From Verrucomicrobiaceae bacterium (lineage in GTDB: Bacteria > Verrucomicrobiota > Verrucomicrobiia > Verrucomicrobiales > Verrucomicrobiaceae): a stretch of DNA of 64,000 nt. The stretch covers positions 62,001 to 126,000 of the forward strand of contig JAEUHM010000021.1 of the NCBI GenBank assembly GCA_016795485.1. The letters are read 5' to 3'. The notes under the pieces were generated by a model. It did not search any database, had not been told where the DNA came from, and was given only the letters and a program-made list of their open reading frames with translations. Positions 9,663-17,678 of the stretch are shown one piece after another (position 1 is the first letter of the stretch; the number at the start of each line of letters is the position of its first letter). The translations under genes were made by a program, and so were the position numbers.

Positions 9663-9698
9663 GCCTGCCCGGCGAACTGACCCGGACGCCGGACAGGC
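9663..9698. other. Strong inverted repeat upstream of the cytochrome operon
   Basis: GCCTGCCCGGCG and CGCCGGACAGGC face each other across a 12-base loop, giving a 12-bp stem with one mismatch that is a G-U pair in RNA. It lies about 30 bp upstream of the TTG start at 9632. No T-run follows directly, so it is not a typical intrinsic terminator. It may be a leader structure or a REP-like palindrome. I see no convincing gene in the rest of 9633-9834. Confidence 0.5.
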
Positions 9699-9834
9699 TA
9701 TGCGCGGTGCCCGAATAACCACAGGCCATCAAAGGCCAATAAGACGGGCCGCAGCCAAACGGACGCCCACGCAAATTGGCGTAGAAAAGATGAGGCACAC
9801 TTCCAACAGGAAGGGCACTGCGATCTCTAAGATA

Positions 9835-10239
9835 TCAGGCTTCGGCCTGCCGTGGCGGCGGCGCTTCAGGCGCGCTACTCCACTGCGACTTCAGAGCATA
9901 AGGCCCGGCAAATTGTGCCTTCGGAACCTCAGTGAATGCTCTCACGGGTATAACCACGTGCCAGTCGCTAATTGGAAAAATCTTGATCCACTGTTCAATC
10001 TGCGTCACCCCAGACTGATTCTGTTTCTCTTTCTCGTGTTCCTCCCAGATGCGCTTGCACATCTGGCATCCATGTTCTGCGTCGAACGTCTCTTCTAGGC
10101 CCTGAGCCAAGCCTTTCTCGGCAGTGTAGTCGATTGCCATCTTGCCCCAAGCAATCACCTGAAGCACACCCCAGTGACCGCCTGCCAAATACATGACGGT
10201 CACTATGAGAACAATACGCTGGAGCGCGGCTTTCAACAT
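9835..10239 (-). CDS. Small membrane protein with a CxxC motif, function unknown
   Basis: A 134-residue protein starting at the ATG at 10239; the frame continues upstream to a TTG at 10284, but the ATG gives a clean N-terminal hydrophobic segment (residues about 5-25). After it comes AWGKMAIDYT, then GCQMCKRIWEEH, a CxxC pair with flanking histidines that could bind a metal. The C-terminal tail is rich in proline and alanine (SAPEAPPPRQ). I do not recognise the family. It lies between the heme dehydrogenase gene and the cytochrome/SCO/HMA genes on the same strand, so a role in copper or heme handling is a reasonable inference only. Confidence 0.7.
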   Translation of the reverse strand: MLKAALQRIVLIVTVMYLAGGHWGVLQVIAWGKMAIDYTAEKGLAQGLEETFDAEHGCQMCKRIWEEHEKEKQNQSGVTQIEQWIKIFPISDWHVVIPVRAFTEVPKAQFAGPYALKSQWSSAPEAPPPRQAEA

Positions 10240-10294
10240 TGCTGTGCTAACTCGGCTAATCGTTCGTGTCAACCTCGGTGACAACTGGGGCCAA

Positions 10295-12745
10295 TCACGG
10301 CTCGCCTTCGACCAAGAACGCCAGAAGGTCTCGCACCTCAGTATTGGTCAACATCGTCACTAACGCCGGAGGCATCAGTGACGTCCTAAGCTCAGTCCGA
10401 CTGACGATCTCGCTCTCTGGAAATGACTTCTCCTTCCCACTGAGGTCACGAAACACTTCACTACTCGAAGACCTCAACAGAATACCCATAAACTCGCTCC
10501 CATCCTTCAGCTTAACATGTGATGGATAAAACTGAGGAGCTACTTCTCGATGAGGCTCAAGGATAGAACGCATGATGGCCACTCGATCGCCCTGTTTCGC
10601 GATCAACGACAAGTCAGGTCCAACCACATTGCCACGCCCACTGTGTCTGTGACAGGTCCCGCATAGTCCGACCTTGCTATTGAAGAATATCCTTCGCCCT
10701 GTTTCGCGATCGGCTTCACCCGCCAATCCATCCATCAACTTGACCCAACCTGCTGTGTCAGCGAAATCCGGCCTCTTCTCTTGAGGAATCTTCCCTTGCA
10801 CGGCCCGCAAGGCTCTCACAGCCTCAAGTTTCACTTCCATAGCGGCGTCCTGCTCAAGTTTCCGCAGCAACTCCAAGTCATCCACGCCCAGAATAGCCTC
10901 TGCCCGCAATCGGGTTGCTCGGGCCGTGTCCATTGCCACCTCGGCACTGGCACGGCGGGACGCTAACGTTCTCACTGCTTCCAGCGCCAGCACTTCATCC
11001 TTGCTAGATGCTAGTTTGGCCAGAGCATCGTCCGTTAGTGATTGGTGAGTCACTGGAAGAAGCCGCAAGGCATAGCCCTTGATTCTGTCCGGAGCCTTGT
11101 CGTCCATCAATTTGTTAAACAAGACTTCCGCATTGGTCACACCAGCACCGGGATCACCCTTCAGCGTGTTCCATGCAGCCAATGCCGCTTCAAACAGCCT
11201 GAAGTCCGTCTTGGGATCATTCAACACCGCCTCCACTTGTGGCTGGAACTCCATCAAGACACCGTCCGCAATCCAACGGAGACATTCGAACTTCATCTCC
11301 TTGTCGTCATCGTTCACAAACGCTCTCACCCACTTCTCATCCTCCAGTCCAGCTCGCCTCATGGCAACGAATGCCCAAACACGATTTTCAGACGCGAGTG
11401 CACCTACTTGTTCGGGCGTGAGGGCACTCTTGGACAGAGCCGTGAGCGCCGCATCGGCTAGCGTCTTGTCACCACCGCGTGCCAGTTTGAGAAGTTCGGC
11501 CACGTCGAGCTTTCCCTTCCCTGCCCGCAGGCTCGCCGCCAGTTCTGCCGCACTCGTAGGCTCCTGCTTCGGCTCCAGCCATGTCGCCTTGTCGTTATCC
11601 ACAGTTATCTTCCAGAGGCGACCCTTGCCATGAATAGGGTACGAACTGTAAACCCAATCAGTCAGGTAAAAATAACCATCGGCTCCCTGAGCCATACACA
11701 CGGGTCGAAAGAAATCACTTCCTCGAACGAGCGGCACGCGTTCCGAGGAAAAACTCGCTCCTTTTTGCCTCAGCGGGAAGTAGTCGATGCTGTGATCGCT
11801 CCAGCTTGGGATCAGAACACCACCCCCGAGTTCCACAACCGCACACGGCCCTTCTCCGCTGGGGTGCACCATTCCTAGCGTCCCACGTAGTTCGCCATTC
11901 CACGCAACGAATGGATGCACCGGCGCGCTGCCATACACCCACTGAAATCCATAGTCAGCGCCCTCTACGATGTGCAGTAATCGACAAGGCGGGCGACTTC
12001 CAGGATCATTCTCCGCCGCAAAGATCTCCCCATCACTGCGTACCATGAGCCCAAAAGGATTCCAAAAACCACGCGCCATTCTGCGCAATCCTTTGCCATC
12101 AGCGCTACAACGAAACACGCCACCCTCTCCACGGCCAGAAACCTTGCTTCCATCCGCAGCCGTGAGCGTCCAATCCTTGCCAAAGTTCTCACCCAGAGAA
12201 AAAACAAGGCCTCCATCCACATGCCATGCCATTCCGCTCAACCCATTGTGCGGATAATCCGCCACCGTGTTCAATACTGCTATGTTTTCTTCCAAATCCC
12301 CTGCCCCATCCCCATCAGTGTCTTTCACTCGAAGTATCCGGTCCCGCTCAGCCAGATAGATCCAGCCATCAGGGCCGCACTCCACATGCATGGTAGCATC
12401 CGTCCGGTTATAGAAGACTCGTCTTCCCTTGCCTGCGACATCGAACACCAAAATCTCATCATGCTCAGGACCTACATAACCCTCTGGACGGAAGTGAGTG
12501 TGGCAAGCAGCGAGCCAAATCCGTCCATCTTTGTCCACATCAATGCCTGTCGGAGTCACAAGAGCAGGATGTTCAGCCAAAAGCTCCATCCTGAGCCCTG
12601 GCTGTAGCAACTCGATCATCGGAGACAACTCCGCAGGAACGACCGGAGCCTTCGGCGGTGGTCCAGATTGAGCAAAAGCCAGCTCCGATGTTAGAACCAG
12701 CCACAAAAGACAAATCGAACTGAAACGACACGACAAGTGATCCAT
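10295..12745 (-). CDS. PVC-type membrane-bound dehydrogenase with C-terminal heme c domain
   Basis: An 816-residue exported protein (signal peptide about 1-25). Residues about 40-390 form a PQQ-dehydrogenase-like beta-propeller with GIDVDKDGRIWLAAC and PDGWIYLAERDRI, the pattern of TIGR02604. Residues about 400-660 are alpha-helical, HEAT-like. The C-terminus is the Pirellula/Verrucomicrobium heme domain (TIGR02603-like) with CGTCH at 695-699, GRGNVVGPDLS after it, and the SEFMGILLRSSS segment. Such proteins are abundant in Planctomycetes and Verrucomicrobia and are thought to oxidise sugars or related compounds outside the cytoplasm. The start is an ATG at 12745. The next gene on this strand begins 55 bp after its stop. 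Confidence 0.92.
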   Translation of the reverse strand: MDHLSCRFSSICLLWLVLTSELAFAQSGPPPKAPVVPAELSPMIELLQPGLRMELLAEHPALVTPTGIDVDKDGRIWLAACHTHFRPEGYVGPEHDEILVFDVAGKGRRVFYNRTDATMHVECGPDGWIYLAERDRILRVKDTDGDGAGDLEENIAVLNTVADYPHNGLSGMAWHVDGGLVFSLGENFGKDWTLTAADGSKVSGRGEGGVFRCSADGKGLRRMARGFWNPFGLMVRSDGEIFAAENDPGSRPPCRLLHIVEGADYGFQWVYGSAPVHPFVAWNGELRGTLGMVHPSGEGPCAVVELGGGVLIPSWSDHSIDYFPLRQKGASFSSERVPLVRGSDFFRPVCMAQGADGYFYLTDWVYSSYPIHGKGRLWKITVDNDKATWLEPKQEPTSAAELAASLRAGKGKLDVAELLKLARGGDKTLADAALTALSKSALTPEQVGALASENRVWAFVAMRRAGLEDEKWVRAFVNDDDKEMKFECLRWIADGVLMEFQPQVEAVLNDPKTDFRLFEAALAAWNTLKGDPGAGVTNAEVLFNKLMDDKAPDRIKGYALRLLPVTHQSLTDDALAKLASSKDEVLALEAVRTLASRRASAEVAMDTARATRLRAEAILGVDDLELLRKLEQDAAMEVKLEAVRALRAVQGKIPQEKRPDFADTAGWVKLMDGLAGEADRETGRRIFFNSKVGLCGTCHRHSGRGNVVGPDLSLIAKQGDRVAIMRSILEPHREVAPQFYPSHVKLKDGSEFMGILLRSSSSEVFRDLSGKEKSFPESEIVSRTELRTSLMPPALVTMLTNTEVRDLLAFLVEGEP

Positions 12746-12955
12746 TCACTGTCTACGTCATTCAAACCTGCGCTCTCGCTTTTACTAGGACGCGCGTTGG
12801 AAAAGCAGCACACCGCCAACCGGGCGGCACTAAAGAAACAAACTAAACTCGATCCACGCTTGGATGGTTCTCCCTAGCGTAGCAGGCAATAAAGCCAACC
12901 ACAGCAGAACGCTCGACAGGTTCAGGCTGAGATTTTTGCTGGAAATGGTTTGGGT

Positions 12956-13054
12956 ATGGCTTATGGAAGCGGCGACATGTTCACTGGTATCTTCATCGCT
13001 ATCTTCCTTTTGTCCCTGGGGGCCATTGCTTTCGCTTATTTGCGTTACGCTTGA
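12956..13054 (+). CDS. Candidate 32-residue single-span membrane peptide
   Basis: The interval 12746-13077 has no large gene. Within it, an ATG at 12956 opens a 32-codon frame that ends at TGA 13052-13054. The product begins MAYGSGDMFTG, continues with an unbroken hydrophobic stretch of about 18 residues (IFIAIFLLSLGAIAFAYL) and ends LRYA. This is the architecture of small membrane subunits such as CydX- or CcoQ-like peptides, but no homology is claimed. A GGAAA sequence lies about 10 bases upstream and is a weak ribosome site. It is on the opposite strand from both flanking genes. The rest of the interval shows nothing I can name. Confidence 0.4.
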   Translation: MAYGSGDMFTGIFIAIFLLSLGAIAFAYLRYA

Positions 13055-13077
13055 GCGGCGAACGTGCGGGGTGTGCT

Positions 13078-15282
13078 CTAAGGCTCGTCTGTGGCAGGCT
13101 CTTCCAAGGATTCATACCATGTGTGAAGTTCGTTGAGGCGAGCTTCCCCGATGCTGTCGCCTGTGTTTTGGATGAGCCAGCGGATGTCGTCTCTCGCGCC
13201 TGATTTGTCTCCATTTTTGCTCCGATAGATAGCTCTGAGCACTCGCTCGCCTGGAGCGTGGTCCATGAGCGCGATTTGGAGGCTGAGATATCCGGCTTGC
13301 TGTTCTGAGGGTGGAGATTGGTCGTCGATCTCACCCATGAGATTGCGAGTCATCCGAAGGACCATTTCTTTCTTCGTGGATGGCACGAGAAACTCACTCA
13401 AACCTTCCGGGTCTGGGAAGCCTATGTCTTTTGCCACTTGCTCCAACGTCATGAATCTCCCGTTCTCCGCTACATCAATGATTTGGGTCGGCGCGGTCTC
13501 GTTGTTGGCCTTCCAACCGACCATAAACTTGACGGGAAACCCTAGTCCATGAAGCCCTTGAATGCCGAGACGCTGGCCCAGTTCCAAGTAAAGGGTGCAA
13601 AGCATGATGGGGAGGCCTTCTCGGTCATCCAAGACTTCGTTGATGTAGCTATTTGAGTCGCTCATATCGTGACGGCTCACGTGGAAGCCGCTCTCGTGGA
13701 AGAGGTACTTATTGAGACATTTGAGCGCACTGGTGCCGCCCTTTTTGATCGCGGCGTCATTCTTCAACTCATCTGCCATGCGCTCAACAAGCGCTAGGTA
13801 TGGCTGAGGATCCACCTCGGGGTTGTCCAAACGCGCGAGAAGTAGCGCTGAGTGAAGGAGACTGATTTCACCCTCCGGCTTATCCAGGTGAGCTGCAAGT
13901 TGCGTGATGACCGCATCTTTATGCATGGAAGTGCCAAGTCGCTTCAGGGCTTTGATCCGCTCGTTGAGGCTCTTCATATCTTCTTCGATCTGATTTAGCG
14001 CTGAATCCTCACTGCCGGAGAGCTTGCCCGTGGCCAAACTGAGTGTGGTCTTGCCTGCCACGTAGCCATCTATTGCCTCGCGCACTGCTCGTGTTTGTTT
14101 TATGTCCAACACAGGGCGCGAGAGATCCGAACCCACTTTGAAGTTTTTAAACTCTGCCTGTGGATTACGGAAACGGCAAAGTCCGGCTGAACCGCCTTTG
14201 AGCACACTGTCCTCAACTTCGCGCCATAGCTCGCCATTGACCCAACATGTCATTTTCCCAGCATCCAATCGAACGTGGAGATCATTCCATTCACCAGGCA
14301 TGTAGGCGGACGAAGGTGCCTGTGCGAGGACCGTCCAGGAATACACATCTGGACCCTCAAATCGGGTTAGCCGCATCTGGCCGTTACTCGGATAAAAGCC
14401 GTAGTGGAGATCTTCCCCATCGCTACAAAACACGAGGCCCGCCGCTCCGCTTTCGTCAGCTAGTTTGACTTTAACGGACACTTCATAAGCGCCTGTGGGC
14501 GGCTTTAGGCGAGAGATGGCGACGGTGCGCCCCCCCATACCAGCTCCCAGACCCTCACTGCGGATGACTCCTGCCCGCTGCGTCCAGTCAGCTCCTCCTT
14601 TGATTACCTGCCACACTTTCTCATCCAGCACGCCTAGAGTCATCCATCGAGCCATCGACACCGGATTTGGATCGACCAGCAAGCGTTGTACATGCGATGC
14701 AGGCATCGCAAAGCCGAGGTTCTCAGTCCGCATTGATTTGAGCGTCAGCACGCCGAGCACTTCTCCTTTGCGATTAAGCAAAGGACCGCCGCTGTTGCCA
14801 CGCTCAATGGGCAAGGCCACCTGGATCATGTCGATGCCATCGACATCCCGGGTGGCAGAAACAACCCCTTCCACGACGGAAAACTCGAGGCCCTCTGGAT
14901 TCCCAATCGCTACCACTGGGTGACCGGGTCGAGCGGTCTTTACGTCTGCAATTTTTAAGGGCTTGAGCCCCTTGGCGTTAACCCTGAGGACAGCCAAGTC
15001 CAAATGTTCATCCCAAGCATGAACATCTGTGACTTCATACCGGGTTCCATCTCGTGCCTCAACCTGTAGCTTACGACCGCGACCGATGACGTGAAGATTG
15101 GTCACCAAGAGGCCCGATTCATCGACGATCCAGCCCGCGCCAAGTCCTTCCGTGCCATTCCTGCCGAGTTGAGTCACTTTCACCACGGACTTCATCCATT
15201 CTTCCACCAGCTTCTCCGTTTCGTCCGCAGCCGCGACTTGGGCGCCAAGGAGAGCCATGGTAAGTAGACCGATGATGCGCAT
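13078..15282 (-). CDS. Trypsin-like S1C protease fused to a laminin-G-like domain and a SirB1/transglutaminase-like domain
   Basis: The chosen start is the ATG at 15282, which opens a clean signal peptide (MRIIGLLTMALLGAQVAA); a TTG 36 bp upstream extends the frame but adds a poor leader. The protein is 734 residues. A DegP/S1C-type protease domain fills about 20-200, with the catalytic triad histidine 64 (NLHVIG), aspartate 95 (DLAVL) and serine 164 (GNSGGP). Residues about 230-385 resemble the concanavalin/DUF1080 fold (GAYEVSVKVKL, LHVRLDAGKMTCWVNG). Residues about 440-730 match the SirB1/transglutaminase-like family (YLFHESGF, INEVLDDREGLPIMLCTLYL, GLHGLGFPVKFMVGW). No PDZ domain is evident. 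This three-part arrangement is unusual. The gene diverges from the pectate-lyase-like gene 59 bp away. Confidence 0.85.
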   Translation of the reverse strand: MRIIGLLTMALLGAQVAAADETEKLVEEWMKSVVKVTQLGRNGTEGLGAGWIVDESGLLVTNLHVIGRGRKLQVEARDGTRYEVTDVHAWDEHLDLAVLRVNAKGLKPLKIADVKTARPGHPVVAIGNPEGLEFSVVEGVVSATRDVDGIDMIQVALPIERGNSGGPLLNRKGEVLGVLTLKSMRTENLGFAMPASHVQRLLVDPNPVSMARWMTLGVLDEKVWQVIKGGADWTQRAGVIRSEGLGAGMGGRTVAISRLKPPTGAYEVSVKVKLADESGAAGLVFCSDGEDLHYGFYPSNGQMRLTRFEGPDVYSWTVLAQAPSSAYMPGEWNDLHVRLDAGKMTCWVNGELWREVEDSVLKGGSAGLCRFRNPQAEFKNFKVGSDLSRPVLDIKQTRAVREAIDGYVAGKTTLSLATGKLSGSEDSALNQIEEDMKSLNERIKALKRLGTSMHKDAVITQLAAHLDKPEGEISLLHSALLLARLDNPEVDPQPYLALVERMADELKNDAAIKKGGTSALKCLNKYLFHESGFHVSRHDMSDSNSYINEVLDDREGLPIMLCTLYLELGQRLGIQGLHGLGFPVKFMVGWKANNETAPTQIIDVAENGRFMTLEQVAKDIGFPDPEGLSEFLVPSTKKEMVLRMTRNLMGEIDDQSPPSEQQAGYLSLQIALMDHAPGERVLRAIYRSKNGDKSGARDDIRWLIQNTGDSIGEARLNELHTWYESLEEPATDEP

Positions 15283-15341
15283 AAAATAAAAAAGATTCCT
15301 GGCAACAAACGCAGACAATCCACGTCGTCCATCAATACACT

Positions 15342-16832
15342 ATGCTTACGCGCTGCCTTGTCCTCACGCTACTTTCCTCCTCCACATTGCTGGCGCAGGA
15401 GAAGAAAACGACGCCTGCTCCCGATCCCTACCCAGTTCCGTCAACGGTAGCAGAGTCGATGAAGCGGGCAGTCAGCTACTACCGGACTCACCTGAGCTTT
15501 GCTGGGGGATATGCTGGAAAATGGTCGCGTGATTTGGAGAAATCAGGTAACTCGGATCGGAGTGGTGCCACACTTATCACGATCGAGACTCCTGGCACCC
15601 CAACCATTGGGCACGCCATGCTGAGAGCCTATCAGGTGACCAGAGACAAAGTGCATCTCCAGGGCGCTCGGGAGGCAGCTCAAGCTCTGCTTTGGACGCA
15701 ACTCGCATCCGGGGGATGGAACTCAGATCATGACTTCGCTCTATCAAAGGCACACGGACGCCATTACCGCAGGGACCTCGAAGCTGGTGATACGGAAAGA
15801 GCAGGCCGTAATGCCCACAGCAACCTGGATGACGACAAAACTCAGTTTGCGCTGCTGTTTCTCCTGGAGCTGTCACAGCTTCCGGAGTGTCGGGATGACA
15901 AACAGATACCTGAAGCAGTCAAGTTTGGCATGGAGGGACTGCTTGCAGCCCAGGCTCCCAACGGCGGCTGGCCGCAAGGCTTTAGCGGGCCAACAGATCC
16001 AACCTTGCCTGTCAAATCACCTACTCTGCCAAAAGACTGGCCAAGAAAGTGGCCGGATTTGGATTACACAGGTTATTACACGCTCAACGATGGCAATTTG
16101 CTATCGATCGCCCGTCTGCTAATCCGCGCTAATGAGCTTCAGCCTGATCAACGTTATGTCAGTGCGGTGAAGAGGCTGGGTGACTTTTTGCTACTTTCCC
16201 AGTGCCCCGCACCGCAAGCGGGTTGGGCTCAACAGTATAATCTCAACATGGAACCCGCGTGGGCACGCAAGTTTGAACCACCATGCATCAGTTCCCTCGA
16301 GACGCTGCTTGCTCTTGTGACGCTCCAAGAAATCTGGGTGGAGACGGGCGATGACAAATACCTCAAGCCACAGGAGTCTGCGCTCAAGTGGCTTGAAAGC
16401 AGCCGCCTTCCGGATGGGCAATACGCACGCTTCCAGGAGTTGCATACCAATACGCCGCTTTACTTCGTGAAAGACACGTATGAACTGACCTATGACGACA
16501 AGAACATGCCCACTCACTACGGGTTCAAAGTTGATGAGCTACAGGACGACATTGACGCATTCAAGAACCGCATGACCGCGTCTCGCGAGGATCAACTGGC
16601 GAAGAGGAAAGGCCCGCAAACCGAGAAAGAGTGGCTTTCCAAAGCAAAAGGGGCGGCAAAAAAAGTCGTAACGGCTCTCAGCGGACAAAACAAGCAAGGC
16701 ATTTGGACAGATGAGAACATGATTGATGCCGGCTTGTTCATTAAGCACATGCTGGCGATGACCAACTACTATGAGGCGGCCACCAAAGCAGGCCCACTTT
16801 TCGAGAAACTTCGTGCCGAGGGCAGCCAGTGA
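15342..16832 (+). CDS. Exported pectate-lyase-like (PF09492 type) protein
   Basis: A 496-residue protein with a signal peptide (MLTRCLVLTLLSSSTLLAQ). It shows the pectic acid lyase pattern of an alpha/alpha toroid: AVSYYRTHLSFAGGYAGKW, a GGWNSDHDF segment, NGGWPQGF and LPDGQYARF. Proteins of this group are often annotated as pectate lyases (family 10-like), which cleave polygalacturonate by beta-elimination, though many PVC members have not been tested. Length is near the family norm. The stop overlaps the ATG of the amidohydrolase by one base, so the two are probably one operon. Confidence 0.82.
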   Translation: MLTRCLVLTLLSSSTLLAQEKKTTPAPDPYPVPSTVAESMKRAVSYYRTHLSFAGGYAGKWSRDLEKSGNSDRSGATLITIETPGTPTIGHAMLRAYQVTRDKVHLQGAREAAQALLWTQLASGGWNSDHDFALSKAHGRHYRRDLEAGDTERAGRNAHSNLDDDKTQFALLFLLELSQLPECRDDKQIPEAVKFGMEGLLAAQAPNGGWPQGFSGPTDPTLPVKSPTLPKDWPRKWPDLDYTGYYTLNDGNLLSIARLLIRANELQPDQRYVSAVKRLGDFLLLSQCPAPQAGWAQQYNLNMEPAWARKFEPPCISSLETLLALVTLQEIWVETGDDKYLKPQESALKWLESSRLPDGQYARFQELHTNTPLYFVKDTYELTYDDKNMPTHYGFKVDELQDDIDAFKNRMTASREDQLAKRKGPQTEKEWLSKAKGAAKKVVTALSGQNKQGIWTDENMIDAGLFIKHMLAMTNYYEAATKAGPLFEKLRAEGSQ

Positions 16833-17617
16833 TGCGCATCTGGGATCTTCACTGCCACTTGTCTGGAGTTGCAGGCCTTACGCCAGAAGCCAGGCTCGGC
16901 GAGTTGCTGAAGTACGCCGACAGGCTTGGGATTGAACGCCTGTGCATTTACATGGGCATGAAGTGGTCCCAAAATCCCACGCCAGATGATCTCGTGCGCC
17001 AAAACGATGAGGTTCTGCGCGCTTTGAACAAGTATCCTGATCGAGCATTTGGATTTGTGTATCTCAGTGCAGAACACACGGAACAGAGCATGCTGGAACT
17101 AGAGCGATGTGTGGCAAACGGACCGATGGTAGGCGTCAAACTCTGGGTGGCGGCAAGATGTGCGAATGAGCGCATCGATCCCATCATCCAGCGAGCTGCC
17201 GATTTGCAGGCCGTGATCTTCCAGCACACATGGTTCAAGACCAACGGCAACTACGCGGGTGAGTCTACGCCCGATGATCTCGTGGCACTCGCTAAGCGCT
17301 TTCCCCAGGTCCCGATGATCTGTGGACACACAGGCGGCAATTGGGAACTGGGCATACGAGCAATCCGTGCTCAGACCAATCTTTATGCTGACCTAGCAGG
17401 GAGTAACCCTACTGCAGGCGTGACAGAGATGGCGGTGCGTGAACTTGGCACCAAACGGGTTATCTACGGCAGTGATGGTGGGGGGCGTTCTTTCGCCACT
17501 CAGTTGGGCAAGGTTCTGGGAGCCCAGATTGCAGAGGAAGACAAAAAACTCATTCTTTGCGAAAACCTCCGGGCACTGATGCTTCCCATCTTAAAGGCCA
17601 AAGGCATCAAGGCCTGA
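16832..17617 (+). CDS. Amidohydrolase-family metal-dependent hydrolase
   Basis: A 261-residue TIM-barrel protein of the amidohydrolase-2 family. It begins with the metal-binding DLHCHLSG motif and continues with FQHTWFKT, MICGHTGGNWELG and the aspartate-bearing VIYGSDGGGRSF near the end. The substrate cannot be told from sequence; relatives are decarboxylases or lactone hydrolases. There is no signal peptide. ATG 16832 overlaps the preceding stop (TGATG); a GTG three bases earlier is also in frame. Co-transcription with the lyase-like gene is likely. Confidence 0.85.
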   Translation: MRIWDLHCHLSGVAGLTPEARLGELLKYADRLGIERLCIYMGMKWSQNPTPDDLVRQNDEVLRALNKYPDRAFGFVYLSAEHTEQSMLELERCVANGPMVGVKLWVAARCANERIDPIIQRAADLQAVIFQHTWFKTNGNYAGESTPDDLVALAKRFPQVPMICGHTGGNWELGIRAIRAQTNLYADLAGSNPTAGVTEMAVRELGTKRVIYGSDGGGRSFATQLGKVLGAQIAEEDKKLILCENLRALMLPILKAKGIKA

Positions 17618-17678
17618 GCCAGGAAAGAGTCCAGCCCGCCTGGCCGTAGGAATCTCACAACAGATTCCGAAGCGCCGA

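Noticed and set aside
9607-9798. 63-codon leftward frame before the cytochrome gene
   Set aside because: It spans the strong hairpin and overlaps the cytochrome start, with no protein-like pattern.
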